Shown here: positions 21,601 to 33,030 of the stretch, piece by piece
How the letters are laid out: every line of letters begins with the position of its first letter
Numbering within the stretch: position 1 is the first letter of the stretch
Assembly: GCA_014905825.1 (NCBI GenBank)
Contig: JACGCN010000003.1
Coordinates: 2,542,001-2,606,000 of the forward strand
DNA: 64,000 bases
Origin: Lyophyllum atratum
Taxonomy: Eukaryota; Basidiomycota; Agaricomycetes; Agaricales; Lyophyllaceae
Direction of reading: 5' to 3'
Notes under the pieces: generated by a model
Told to the model about the DNA's origin: nothing
Database searches by the model: none
Seen by the model: only the letters and a program-made list of their open reading frames with translations
Made by a program: the position numbers and the translations under genes

Positions 21601-22844
21601 GACTGGGGGATTGAGGTTTCTGTCCAGAAGGAGTGTCCGGAAGACAGGTCCAGTGATGGGATGCGTCAACCAGTGCCGCTGGACCATGACGTGGCGGACG
21701 ACGGCGCTGACAGTGATACTTGTGGCGGACCGTATCGCTTGGGGACCGAGGCCGACGACCGATCCTCGCGGATGGTCGCTGCGAGTCCCGAACCTCTTAC
21801 GGTCACGAAGAGCGCTGTGAAGCTGAGCGAAGGTCTCGCGGATGACGATGTGTTCGGCGGAGGCCCGTCTATCCTCGATACCGGCGAAGCAGAGAACCCT
21901 GTCAAGACGAGGTTCGATGCGGTCGTCCGGGACATACAGAATGGCAATGGCAACCTCCGGAAGCCAGCGTGCGAGACCAAGGCCAGCGACCGATCTTCGC
22001 CGATGGCTGCTGCAAGTCCCGAACCTGTTGTGGTCACGAAGAGCGCTATGAGCGCGAGCGAAGGCCAGACGGATGGCGATGTCTTTGGCGGAGGCCCGTA
22101 CATTCTGAACACCGGCGGAGGAGCTCAGCATTCAGAGAACCCCGCCAAGAGGCTGTCCGGGGCGGTCCTCCAGGACATACAGAATGGCAACCTCCGGAAG
22201 CCAGCGTGCGATGGAGGGTGCAAGAATGTGGAGTTGGCGATGTGTATGTGTGGGAATGGGCGGGGAAAGTGTAAGGAGGTCGATGTGAGTTCTCTTTTAA
22301 CTTTAATTCGCCAGCCTGTTTCTGATAGGTCTTCTCCTGCTAGCCCATCGACCCATCGACCCCCGAAAGGCCTAGAAATCGTCGGCCGATGTCCACCCCT
22401 TCCCCTCCCCCCTCCCCCGCCCCTTCCCCTTCCCCTTCCATCGACCCCGTAGGCAAGAAGCGTCGCGGAGTCTCCGCCATCTTCGGATTCAACACCACGT
22501 CCCCCGAGCTCCTCGAACGACGGGACACCCTCTCTCACGTCAACGGCCGAAAGCTCCCCCAGTCACCGTCGAAGAAGGGGTTCCAGCTGCCCAAGCTCCG
22601 GGGCACGGGTCGCCTGCTGAACGGGTCTTGGAAGCCTGCGTCTCAGGGTGGTGCTGGATCTGGTGGGCCGAGTAGTGCGTTTGGGAAGGGGTTGTGGGGG
22701 GAGGCGATACGGGCGGTGAGGTTGCCGGGGAGGGATAAGACGAATGAGGGGGTTGCGGTGGGAGGGGATGGGAAGGGGAAGCCGGACCTTGCGCTGTTGA
22801 TGCCGAAGGCGGTGAATGTGCAGTTGTATGCGATGAAGCGATGA
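18669..22844 (+). CDS. Gene B: large acidic protein with tandemly duplicated repeat exons
   Basis: Seven exons: 18669-18939, 18998-19063, 19124-19189, 19251-19316, 19376-19617, 19675-22284, 22344-22844. They join without a break to 1273 residues. Order of parts: an N-terminal 90-residue module shared with gene A (YRLPTD, PEMR); three 22-residue repeats, each one 66-nt exon, plus a fourth opening exon 5 (consensus near GGxSRxVxPQGxRxxxTKxLGSG); a CTSCQRIL CxxC motif; a charged coiled-coil-like helix (ELLREMRERRERYEEWL); a very acidic low-complexity stretch; a second short helix (RVLEEKTAVLNGKVEVM); a tandem repeat of about 76 residues; and a basic Ser/Pro-rich C-terminus (KKRRGVSAIFGF). No enzyme signature. 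A scaffold or nuclear role would be a guess. Confidence 0.8.
18940..19375 (+). repeat. Tandem exon-intron units in gene B
   Basis: Units of about 126 bp, each a 66-nt exon starting GGTxx and an intron of 58-61 bp. Introns: 18940-18997, 19064-19123, 19190-19250, 19317-19375, all phase 1. Each intron keeps GTAYGT at the donor and GTGGCTGAC as the probable branch site. The third and fourth introns are nearly the same (GACTCATCATCTCTC shared), so the last duplication looks youngest. Confidence 0.88.
21751..22210 (+). repeat. Two-copy coding repeat in gene B
   Basis: Copy 1 about 21751-21980 and copy 2 about 21982-22210. Shared blocks: DRSS.M.AASPEP, VTKSA, DVFGGGP.IL.TG, ENP.K, V..DIQNGN and NLRKPAC. 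In frame with the gene. Confidence 0.85.
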
Positions 22845-23026
22845 TACCCTTTCCTTTCCTCTTTTTCCTCTATTCTTTTTCTCTTTTCAACTCTTCCTTT
22901 CCTCCTTTCCTTCCATTCTTCATCTCTGTTCGATTTCATTCTCTTCTCTTCCTCTCCCTTTTCTTCTTTATACGACGCAGTGGATGTTCAGGAGCTTGTG
23001 GTAGCACAGGCTACCTCGGAACGGGG

Positions 23027-23160
23027 CGGAGGGTATACGACCACCAGGGTTGATATACTTTATCCAGGTGGAGGATGTACGACCGACAGGGTCGATATGC
23101 CTTAGGGATGGGAGGATGTACAACCAACAGGGTTGATCTTACCTTATCCAGGTGTTCGGA
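23027..23160 (+). repeat. Three-copy tandem repeat downstream of gene B
   Basis: Three imperfect units of about 45 bp around GGAGGATGTACGACC.ACAGGGT.GATAT...TTATCCAGGT. Non-coding. Confidence 0.7.
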
Positions 23161-23415
23161 GGTGCTTTAGCTACCACATTCTTCTTGACTTGGATTGTAT
23201 CGCCACAGAATCTTACTTTATTCTTATTTATCTACATATTCTTATTTATCTACATCTGTTGAATGCATATACCCTCTTTACATGACTCGCTCGTTTACTT
23301 TGGGTGTCTACATCCTTCCTGAGAAAAGATCAGAGATGGACGTCGTGAGGTGTGTCAGCATCGCTTTATCAAGACACCAACAGAATACAGAGTAAGAAAA
23401 GATAGACATTTCGAG

Positions 23416-23499
23416 GACCCCTTAGCTCAGTGGTAGAGTGTGTGATTCCAGTTACTTGGAGCTTCCACAAAGTCATCCGTTCAAATCGGGTAGGGGTCA
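23416..23499 (+). tRNA. tRNA-Trp (CCA) with a short intron
   Basis: Acceptor stem GACCCCT / AGGGGTC pairs fully. The A box TAGCTCAGTGG and D stem are present. The T arm ATCCG-TTCAAAT-CGGGT pairs. The anticodon loop reads TT-CCA-G, so it decodes UGG. About 12 extra bases after position 37 form the intron. The anticodon stem TGTGA / CCACA has one mismatch next to the loop. A T6 run at 23501-23506 is the Pol III terminator. Confidence 0.85.
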
Positions 23500-23563
23500 C
23501 TTTTTTGGTCAAGTTATCAGCATCGTCATGGTAGGTTCCTTGAGTTGTTGGATGGAATATCAG

Positions 23564-24391
23564 TAAGGCTCCAACCGTACTATCTATTTACCATATATAT
23601 ACAGTAGATACCGTATATGTTTACGTATATGTATAGGCCTGTTTGAAAAATCGTCCTATACAGTAGATATACAGTATACTATATGATTATACTGTTAATT
23701 TTTCCCCTACGGAAATCTGTGGCTTTCCTGTGGCCTAGGTTCATGTTGCAGTGATAGGTCGCAATTGAGGAGGTGTCAGATAACGACGAGAGAACGAGGG
23801 ACGTTTTTGGACAAGGCGTGACCAAAAACACCTCTCGGATCGGGCTTGGCCTATTTTTAGATCGTCCACGGCGAGCTACTCCAAAATTGTAACGCGTTCT
23901 GCACGTTCTTCTGACGTATCTCAGTGACAAGTTTCATTGTTTGTGAGTTGAGCTACATGTTGCTTTTTGGACTGTCAGGTCAGACCCTGGAAATGCAGGG
24001 AATGTGTCCCTATCATATACAAGCAATTCTCAACTTACATACCCAGGTCGATTGGAGATCGGTTGTCCACCGCATAACGATTTATTGCTCAAAAATTTGA
24101 GGTCATTTCGAAATCTCTACCTCCGTCCTCCCCCATCGCGGACGTCAGGAGTTCCTTGAAGGCCGAGACAATCAGTCAAGCTCCCGTTGTCGAAGGTATG
24201 GATTCGGTCGTCATTATTTGATCTCAAAGAGCCCACCAGTTCCGCTCAAAAAGCATGGCTCGGTTTGACCCTATAACAACTGTCTGTATGTTACCGTATA
24301 ACCATATATATACTGTAAATACACACTATAAAACTGTATCCGTATATCTACCCCTTCCGCCGTATACGGATACAGTACGGTTGGAGCCTTA
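23564..24391. mobile_element. TIR element (non-autonomous, about 830 bp) beside the tRNA
   Basis: Perfect 18-bp terminal inverted repeats, TAAGGCTCCAACCGTACT at 23564-23581 and its complement at 24374-24391. Subterminal regions are rich in TATATACAGTA / TACTGTA words. Either TA or ATATCAG could be the target duplication: TA flanks the inner 16 bp on both sides, and ATATCAG occurs at 23557-23563 and 24395-24401. No transposase frame is visible inside, so it depends on another element. Confidence 0.8.
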
Positions 24392-24852
24392 ATTATATCA
24401 GACTTCCGTTCCTATTCAAGGGATGCTGTATAGCCGTCGAAGAAGGGAATTTGTCTACAGAGGGATGTTGGTTTCGCAGCGGCCGTCGCTGAGGTCGAGC
24501 CTTGTCTGCGGACGCGTTGTTTGTTTCTGCTTGCTGGTTGAACTTCAGTTTTGCCCACTCACTACACATTGGCTTCTGAATGGGTAGCCGAGTGGGTGCT
24601 CGTCCAAGCTCAATTTATCTTATCTCGTGGTGGGTGGAAGCCACACAAATGTGACCTCCTTTTCATGGACAAACCGGGTTCATTTTTCAAAGTCGTCTTG
24701 AGTCGGATTCAAGTAGCATCTCCGAAACCATGGCCCTCGACGCGGCGCGCGGAAGTCTGGCCCAGACCCAACTGGAACCCTCAATGAGACACTTGGAAAA
24801 TCTATCCTCTATCCGTCCCGCAGATACTCAATAACGTGGCCGAAAATTCAGG

Positions 24853-24860
24853 TATATAAA
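24853..24860 (+). promoter_or_regulatory. TATA box of the SDR gene
   Basis: TATATAAA 78 bp before the ATG at 24938, followed by a pyrimidine-rich leader. Confidence 0.65.
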
Positions 24861-24937
24861 CCTCCTAAACGCCCTTTCGAAAAGGATCCCTCTTGTCTTC
24901 TCCCCCCACCCACCCAAACCCACAACCCTCGCAAAGC

Positions 24938-26213
<1,276 letters not shown>

Positions 26214-27684
26214 AGACCTCGTCTGGTAGAGACCTTGACAATTGCGGACAATAGAACTTGGATTGTACTAGACTTGGACTTGGACTTATAGACATGTATA
26301 GACCTTCTTTGGGAGTCTCTAACTCCCCACTAGACGCGGTGATTGAGACGAGACGTTTTGTGAATGATTTCTCCTCAGGTTGGGCGTCGTTGCTCCCTGG
26401 ACCTAGACAGGTTCAACACACGGGTCGACATTCCGTATGTACATGTATGTGCATCAGGTCTTGACCCAGATCTCTAGCGGGCGTTCTTCCTCGCCTCGCA
26501 TGGCTTCATCAAGATGAGATATGCGTACATCATACATAAGGGGACTCAGTTTAATTGCAGACGTATGATGCGACTCGAAAGGCAGTGTGTTCATCGCAAA
26601 GCTGACGCGGGTGGGATCGTCGTTTGATGGTGTCCGAAGTAGCTTTCCGCACTCCTGAAGACGAAAGATGCTGGCTGTTCTTTTGAGAGGGGCGGCATTT
26701 CTCGAGCGACACGCCGCGGGTGATGACTTTAGTGTCCTTGCAACAAATAATTTACTCCTTATTTATTATACCCCAGATGGGTGTGCGGGAATCATTGACG
26801 GCAGATGCCATGTACAAACCACCGACGCAATCAAGAACGGCGCAGTTAGATAGGTATATTCTCTTGTGTTTCATCAAGCAGCTGAGTGATCCCGAAAGCA
26901 CGCCCAAAGGTGCTAAACACGGAACAACCTGGAGATTACGTTTCTGGCGGTAGGCTATGCGCAAAAGAGATCGGAGTATGTGGCAGACAAGACCTTGGCG
27001 GCGCACGAGAATGAGTTACAACCAGGTGGGCTGTGGATTCAGAGAGCTGGAAATAGAAACCCCGCTGCGCAGAGCAAGATCAACTTATAATTCTGCGCCT
27101 AAACTAAGCCCCAAGCTGAACCACTCTTGAGATGATACCATCAGGCCAATGCACATCGCAATCATCGCTGAAACTTAAGAGGCCGCGACACTAAATGTAC
27201 TGGACGATAGAGATCTCTGTATGATGACACCCTACGAATGACAGGAAATCGGTCAGAATGCACGCGTAGCCCGCTCCGAAGAAGGAATATGTAGACGCAC
27301 AGCTTTCGATGCAGTAGTTGTTGTATATTGTGTGCGGATCACGGTGTTTCGGTGCACGACTCGTATCAATCTTAGCTGCGGGTGCTTACAGGTAAAGGGG
27401 ACGCGAGAATAGGAGGCCATGTACAGGTATTCCGTCAGCGGTTCGGGGACCTGACAGTATTTCGTGACTCTGGACCAGCAGAATAGCCCCAGAATCCGTA
27501 CCTGTTGTTGCCAACTCTACTCGCTGACTCGCTGCTCAGTGACTGCCCGAGACTTGAGGCCTTGAGGCGCCCGCTTCTAGTTTCATTCTTGCTCTCGGGC
27601 GCAGAGGGTGAAGAAAGGCTTGTAATAAAATGGTGTCATTGTCTCGCTGATAATGACTGCGGACTTGTCGAAGTTGACCGGAAG
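26214..27684. other. Intergenic, nothing recognised
   Basis: About 1.5 kb between the SDR gene and the retrotransposon. Short open frames without motifs. Confidence 0.5.
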
Positions 27685-27839
27685 GATGATGTTTTCGGAG
27701 AACCCGAGGAACGAGGGTGATCCGAAAAGAGGGTCTACGTGATGAGTAAGCGTCGGTGGCGGGCACCCGCTTTGCTGCCCGCCACCACAGGAAAGCTCAC
27801 TCAGTCACTCGAAATCGTGCATCACGATTCCTTTTTGCA
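27685..27839 (+). repeat. Split direct repeat A1
   Basis: 155 bp, starts GATGATGTTTTCGG, ends CCTTTTTGCA. Same as 33212-33366 as far as I can compare. Confidence 0.92.
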
Positions 27840-27880
27840 TTAAAAAAACTCTATCTACTTGCTTATTACATTTTCTGGCC

Positions 27881-29789
27881 ATGCCCGTCATACACAACGA
27901 CCCCAACGAGGCAATTTGCCCCGACTTTGCATCACAAGACTATGAAGGTGCTCGGAACGCTCTCATTCGAGACGGGATCGACGACGCGACAGCGACCGTG
28001 ATGCTGACCCAGACCTGGAACGCTAGCAACGCGGTTGAGAGGACGATGTGGGCTCGTCAGGTGGAAGCAGAACAGGCGGCGGCGGCCGAGGCAGAACGCG
28101 AGATCCAGGCGACACAGGCACGCCAGGAGGAAGCGAGGAGTCACGAGGACGAAGCCTCGCGCGCCGAGGAGCGCAAGAAGCACAGGGCCAAGTACATCGA
28201 GATCCCCGAGGTTCCCCCGCCGAGCACCCCGCCCGAGATCTTATCGGCGTACGCGACCACTCGGCTCCAAAAGGGGAACTACGTCGAGCTGTGGTATTTC
28301 ACCAACGACGGCCTCGATCACGCGCTCAAGAACTCTGCGACACTGGACGAGAGCGCTATGGTTCAGACCTTCGACAAGGAGGGCCGCGCGACCTGGGTTT
28401 CTGCAGCGGCGTCGAGGGAGGCGCGCTCTGCCGTGGATGACAGGAATCTGACGTGGGAGGAGGTCCAGATCGCGGTCCCTCGCTTCCTGGACGCGATACA
28501 CGCCGCCGGCTGGACGCGACAGCGACAGGTGATGATGACCCATCTATTCACGAGGCTACAGATGCACCCACTGCGCTCCACGAAAGACCCCCTCGATAGG
28601 CGAGGTCTCCTCCGCTACCTATCAGAGCAGCGCCGTTTATGGCATTCAGCCATCGACACACCGGGAGGTGCCTGGGACATAGGTACACTCAGCGAGACGC
28701 TGATTCGCGCAGCAGTTGACGCTGTATGGAAGGAAGACAGGGCTAAGAGGGATGCGGAACGGACCTACATCGTGCGTAGTCTGCTTTTCTTTCCATTACT
28801 GAATACTCACATATAGCTTTCATCCCCCTCTTCTATAATCCGCCCCCTTCTCGTCACATCACTACCCCAAACGCGACACCCGTATCTTCATGCGGCCTCA
28901 TCTGCGACACCCGTATCTTCATGCGGCCTCAACTGCGACACCCGCATCTTCATGCCGCTATCACCCTACGCATCTTCATGCGCGCCCTACGCATCTTTAT
29001 GCGGCCGTATCTTCATGCGGTTCCCTGGCTCTCGCATCTTCATGCACTCGCATCTTTATGCGGCCGTATCTTCATGCGGTTTCCTGTCTCTCGCATCTTT
29101 ATGCGGCCGTATCTTCATGCGGTTCCCTGGCTCTCGCATCTTCATGCGCTCGCATCTTCATGCGATTGGCCTCCTCGTTGCATCTCCATGCGGCCCCATC
29201 TTTATGTGGCTTGACGAACCCCTTCCTGCCGCATCTTTATGCGCACGTATCTTATGCGTCATGACGGTCATAGTTTGAGAAGCAGATGGCAGAACTCGCT
29301 ACCGCACAGGCTGGACGAGAGCAGCGCGGACGTGCACGACGCTCCAGGTCACCTCAGCGGAGCTTTTCCAGCTCGCGCCGCCGCCGCTCCATCACACCAC
29401 CGCGCCATCAAGATGATAGCAGGGGGCATCGGGGCAATGAGGGACGGGGAGGTGGACGCGACGAGCGGGATCGATCCTTTCCGTCAAGGGAGGGGGGTTT
29501 TCGACGCGGCGCAGGGAAGAGGACATTGGCAGCCTGCGCCGTCTGCCTCGGCCGTCACCCACACCCGATCATCAGGTGCGAGGCTCGACGTACTTGGGAC
29601 AATCTCTACGAAGCACTTGCTTGCCGCATCAACCGGGCTCTCACCATGCGAGACGGCCGCCAGGTTTGCCAGGACTGGCAACGAGAAGAGGGGTGCTCCG
29701 CCAGTCACCACGACGCCAAGCACTTCTGCTCAGGCTGTGGTTCCCACTCTCCCGGAGCTCAGGAGTGCCCTCGTGCTCAGAAGGCATGA
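27881..29789 (+). CDS. Retrotransposon Gag-like protein with zinc knuckle, intron predicted
   Basis: Likely two exons, 27881-28771 and 29286-29789, joined phase 0 at ATC|GTGCGT...AAGCAG|ATG, giving 464 residues. The first exon is a Glu/Ala/Arg-rich helix region then a capsid-like helical part. The second is an Arg/Ser-rich stretch (RRSRSPQRSFSSSRRRRS) and zinc-binding sequence: CAVCLGRHPHPIIRC fits Cx2Cx5Hx4C, followed by a second Cys/His cluster ending CSGCGSHSPGAQEC. Gag packages element RNA. The stop TGA at 29787-29789 overlaps an ATG in another frame. If the intron is not removed, the first exon stops at about 28816 and the nucleocapsid part would be a separate frame starting ATG at 29286. 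Confidence 0.72.
28874..29260 (+). repeat. Hairpin-forming minisatellite in the predicted gag intron
   Basis: About 17 copies of CGCATCTTCATGCG-like words (CGYAT-CTTY/TTTA-ATGCG) at irregular 10-30 bp spacing, often joined by GGCC or GGTTCCCTGGCT. Each word pairs with itself (CGCAT against ATGCG) around a four-base loop. Confidence 0.88.
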
Positions 29790-31767
29790 AGCGAAGTGCC
29801 CCTACCCCCCGGACATCTGGCATTCTCAGCTATGGGACGCCGGTCTCCTCGAAAAGTATTCCCACCTCCCTAGAGGTTTTAGATTCGGTTTCTCATTTAA
29901 CTTCCCTTCCATTCTCGCTACACAATCTCCGCCTAATAGTTCCACCGTTGACGATTTCGCCGACGAATTCCGTGCCATCGTGGATACGGAAATCTCAAAA
30001 GGAAGGTACATCGGTCCCTTCTCACGCAGGCAGCTCGAGGAAGCAATCGGTCCCTTCCAGACCTCCCCTTTCTCCATCATACCCAAGCCCAACAAACCAG
30101 GGAAATTCCGCATCATTCAAAATCTCTCCTTCCCCCACTCTCCGTCCTCCGCTTTCCCCAATCCCTCCATCAACTCGTTTACCAACTCAAATGATTTTCC
30201 GTGTACATGGGGGACTTTCTCTGTCATATGTCTGCTCATCTCCAGGCTCCCTCCGGGTTCGCAAGCAGCAGTGCGGGACGTGGCGGAGGCATACCGCACT
30301 ATTCCCCTCCACCCGTCACAATGGCCAGCAGCGGTCGCGCGGGTGGGGGATGACGAGTTCTGCGTTGACACCAGCCTCTGCTTCGGGGCCTCTCCCTCAT
30401 CAGGTGGTTATGGATGCCCTGCTGATGCTGGTCTCGATATTATGCGCTATCGAGGGATGGGTCCTCTCTCCAAATGGGTCGATGACCATTTCTTCCTACG
30501 CATCCTTCGGAAGCACCTCCCAGCATACAATGAGCTCCGACGCCAATGGCATAGGGAAATTGTCGCCCGAGGGGAACACCGCTCTGGTGGGCGCCTTTGG
30601 TACGGTGGTGCTCTATTCGATGACGGCACCTTGGAGGAGTTCGACGAAGACTGCAGGTTCCCCATCCGAGACCTCTCCGCTGCATCTCCCCGCTCCTATC
30701 TCGAGGCCCAGTTCACCTACAACCTCGATGACGTGGACCGCACCTCCGACCTCCTGGGGATCCCCTGGGAGAAGTCGAAAGACAAGCCGTTCGCGCCAAC
30801 GAACACGTTCATCGGCCTCTCCTGGGACCTCGAGGCGCTCTCAGTTTCTCTGGGAGAAGGAAAGGCCGAGAAATACCTGGCGGCCATTGAGGAATGGCGC
30901 GTTCACTCCACCCATGACCTCCGGGACGTTCAGAGGCTCTATGGCAAACTCCTCCATGCCTCGTTGGTCTACCCTGCAGGACGAGCTTACCTCACCAACC
31001 TGGAGACCATGCTCCGAGGGGGCAGTGACCGTCCTTTCGTTCCATACCACCCACCTCGAGGAGTATCATCGGACCTTGACTGGTGGGCGGCTACGCTCCG
31101 GTCAACCCGGAAGCGTCCCATCCCTCGCCCCGTCTTTCTCTCCGATATTGGCTCATTCTCTGACGCCAGTTCTGGAATCGGCGTCGCCATTATCCTGGGA
31201 GGCTTCTGGCGCGCGTGGCGCTTGGTACCAGGCTGGCAGACCCTCGACGGCAAGCGCGATATCCAGTGGGCGGAGGCCATTGGATTCGAGCTCCTCATCC
31301 ATGCCCTCGCTGCCACCAGCGACCCAGCGGAGCACCACAGAGTCCATGGGGACAACCAAGGAGTGGTTGAGGGATGGTGGAATGGTCGAAGCCGCAACAC
31401 GGCCGTCAATGGGGTATTTCGTCGCCTCCACAGCTTCCTTGAGAACGAGGGTCGAACCGGGCACTTCCATTCAGCCTACGTACCGAGCGCCTACAACCCA
31501 GCGGATGCCCCCTCTCGAGGGAAATTCCCTCCCCGACATCTTCTCCTCCCCCCGGTGGAACTACCAGATGGGCTTGACCGGTTCCTTGTCGATGCAACCG
31601 AGCCGTACACCCCAACAGAGCTTCGGCTCTTGCGGGAGGGCAAATACCCGCCAGCCACAGCCCGGATTATCAACTCCTCCCTCCATGACACTCGGGCGCG
31701 CGAGCGTTTCAACGGTGAGAGGTTCCGGGAGGAGCGATCCATCGACGAGATCGAATGGGAGACTTAA
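29239..31767 (+). CDS. Reverse transcriptase / RNase H of the Ngaro-type element
   Basis: RNA-dependent DNA polymerase with RNase H for copying element RNA. The frame is open from 29239 but homology starts only about 29790, after the gag stop. The frame is +1 relative to the gag second exon, so expression probably needs a frameshift, reinitiation or another transcript. RT motifs: IIPKPNKPGKFRIIQNLS, RDVAEAYRTIPLHP with a catalytic Asp, GASPSSGGYG, and KWVDDHFF, where WVDD replaces the usual YxDD. Then FIGLSWDL. The RNase H part has SDASSGIGVAI, WAEAIGFELL and HGDNQGVVEGWW, and ends PADAPSRG. No frame break was seen. Confidence 0.9.
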   Translation: MRTYLMRHDGHSLRSRWQNSLPHRLDESSADVHDAPGHLSGAFPARAAAAPSHHRAIKMIAGGIGAMRDGEVDATSGIDPFRQGRGVFDAAQGRGHWQPAPSASAVTHTRSSGARLDVLGTISTKHLLAASTGLSPCETAARFARTGNEKRGAPPVTTTPSTSAQAVVPTLPELRSALVLRRHEAKCPYPPDIWHSQLWDAGLLEKYSHLPRGFRFGFSFNFPSILATQSPPNSSTVDDFADEFRAIVDTEISKGRYIGPFSRRQLEEAIGPFQTSPFSIIPKPNKPGKFRIIQNLSFPHSPSSAFPNPSINSFTNSNDFPCTWGTFSVICLLISRLPPGSQAAVRDVAEAYRTIPLHPSQWPAAVARVGDDEFCVDTSLCFGASPSSGGYGCPADAGLDIMRYRGMGPLSKWVDDHFFLRILRKHLPAYNELRRQWHREIVARGEHRSGGRLWYGGALFDDGTLEEFDEDCRFPIRDLSAASPRSYLEAQFTYNLDDVDRTSDLLGIPWEKSKDKPFAPTNTFIGLSWDLEALSVSLGEGKAEKYLAAIEEWRVHSTHDLRDVQRLYGKLLHASLVYPAGRAYLTNLETMLRGGSDRPFVPYHPPRGVSSDLDWWAATLRSTRKRPIPRPVFLSDIGSFSDASSGIGVAIILGGFWRAWRLVPGWQTLDGKRDIQWAEAIGFELLIHALAATSDPAEHHRVHGDNQGVVEGWWNGRSRNTAVNGVFRRLHSFLENEGRTGHFHSAYVPSAYNPADAPSRGKFPPRHLLLPPVELPDGLDRFLVDATEPYTPTELRLLREGKYPPATARIINSSLHDTRARERFNGERFREERSIDEIEWET

Positions 31768-31942
31768 CGGTGTACCGAGATTCGGCGCTGCTTTACCATC
31801 ACCCCTGACGTTGGGGCGCCCAAGGCCTTACAAGGGTGATCTGGCGCCTTTCCCATCCTCCCTCCGACCCCATTGTCTTGCGAGAGACCGTCTTTTGCTG
31901 TGGACGCCGCTCGCAGCACGTCGGCTCAACCCGGATCAAGCC

Positions 31943-32953
31943 ATGACAGAACAGGACCTGGTACGAGTCCTCAACGTCATCTCTGCATCCTGGTCGCATG
32001 GGACCAGAGAGACATATGGCTCAGGTCTGCTGGTGTATCACGTCTTCTGTGATCTGCGGGGTGTACCCGACTCGGAGCGGTGCCCAGCACATCCGAACCT
32101 CGTCTTATCTTTTCTGGCAGCATGTGCAGGCTCGTATTCAGGGACAGCTCTGGCTAACAGCTTGTATGGGGTGCAGGCATGGCACACATTGCATGGTGCA
32201 CCATGGGCCATGACTCCGACCGAGATACAGGCCGCACTGGATGGCGCGAAGAGGCTGGCACCACCGGAGTCGAAGCGCTCAAAGAGGGAGCCGTTCACAG
32301 TGGATCTAATGGCGAGGCTCTGCTCGCGTCTCAACCCCGATGACCCCGTCGACGCTTCCATTAGGGCCTGCTTCCAGTGTGCGTTCTTCTCGACAGCACG
32401 CTTGGGTGAATTCGTGCTTGAGAACCTAAAAGCATTCGACCCCGCCATCCATATTAAGCGGAGCGACATGCGCAGAGGCCAGGATCGACAAGGCAATGAG
32501 GTCACCATCCTCTTCGTTCCACGTACGAAGGTGTCCCCAGAGGGGGAAGAACTCTACTTTGCACGTCAGGAGGGACCATGCGACCCGGAGGAAGCGTTAG
32601 CTCACCACCTTCGGGTTAACGATCTCGCCGACGGGACACATCTGTTCGCCTATCGCCATGGGAAATCACAACGGCCGCTGACCCGCACCACCTTCACGAG
32701 ACGCCTTAACGCCATTGCCGGCGAGCTGGGAATGGAAATCCTGCGCTTCCACGGCACCCGGATCGGGTCAGTATTGGAGTACCTCCTTCGGGGAGTTCCC
32801 CTCGCAGTTGTCAAAGTCATGGGTCGATGGAGCAGTGACGCTTTTGAAGTGTACCTCCGGAAGCACGCCGTCATTCTGGCACCATACCTCCAGGACACCC
32901 CAGTGTTTGAGGAGTTCACACGGGTGACAGTGGCCCTGCCCCGGGTACGATAA
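31943..32953 (+). CDS. Tyrosine recombinase of the Ngaro-type element
   Basis: Integrase/recombinase that inserts the circular cDNA. The ATG at 31943 gives 336 residues. Sequence similar to other fungal copies (LRPHCLARDRLLLW) starts upstream near 31855 in the same frame, so the true start may be earlier, close to the RT stop at 31767. Catalytic residues: Arg in STARLGEF, a Lys candidate in VPRTKVSP, the box HGTRIG with His and Arg, GRWSSDAF, and the nucleophile Tyr in FEVYLRKHA. These form the R..K..HxxR..W..Y set. The same frame stays open back to 29576 through the RT region, which is most likely chance. Confidence 0.92.
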   Translation: MTEQDLVRVLNVISASWSHGTRETYGSGLLVYHVFCDLRGVPDSERCPAHPNLVLSFLAACAGSYSGTALANSLYGVQAWHTLHGAPWAMTPTEIQAALDGAKRLAPPESKRSKREPFTVDLMARLCSRLNPDDPVDASIRACFQCAFFSTARLGEFVLENLKAFDPAIHIKRSDMRRGQDRQGNEVTILFVPRTKVSPEGEELYFARQEGPCDPEEALAHHLRVNDLADGTHLFAYRHGKSQRPLTRTTFTRRLNAIAGELGMEILRFHGTRIGSVLEYLLRGVPLAVVKVMGRWSSDAFEVYLRKHAVILAPYLQDTPVFEEFTRVTVALPRVR

Positions 32954-33030
32954 TGTACGTTCCGCTCCTTTTGGTCTGTGGGGGTCCGCGCTTCGCTCGA
33001 CGCGTCGCGGCGCTCCTCAAAGGTTTTGGG

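Noticed and set aside
20005..22131. Long minus-strand frames (312 and 305 codons) opposite gene B
   Set aside because: They arise from the biased codons of the acidic repeats on the plus strand and have no splice or motif support.
28874..29260. CRISPR-like array
   Set aside because: Repeat words are 14 bp with irregular short spacers, lie in a eukaryotic retrotransposon and have no cas genes nearby.
29576..31767. Long overlapping frame as a separate protein
   Set aside because: Translation is Ser/Pro/Arg-rich with no motifs and lies opposite a clear RT frame; it is best read as a compositional shadow leading into the recombinase.
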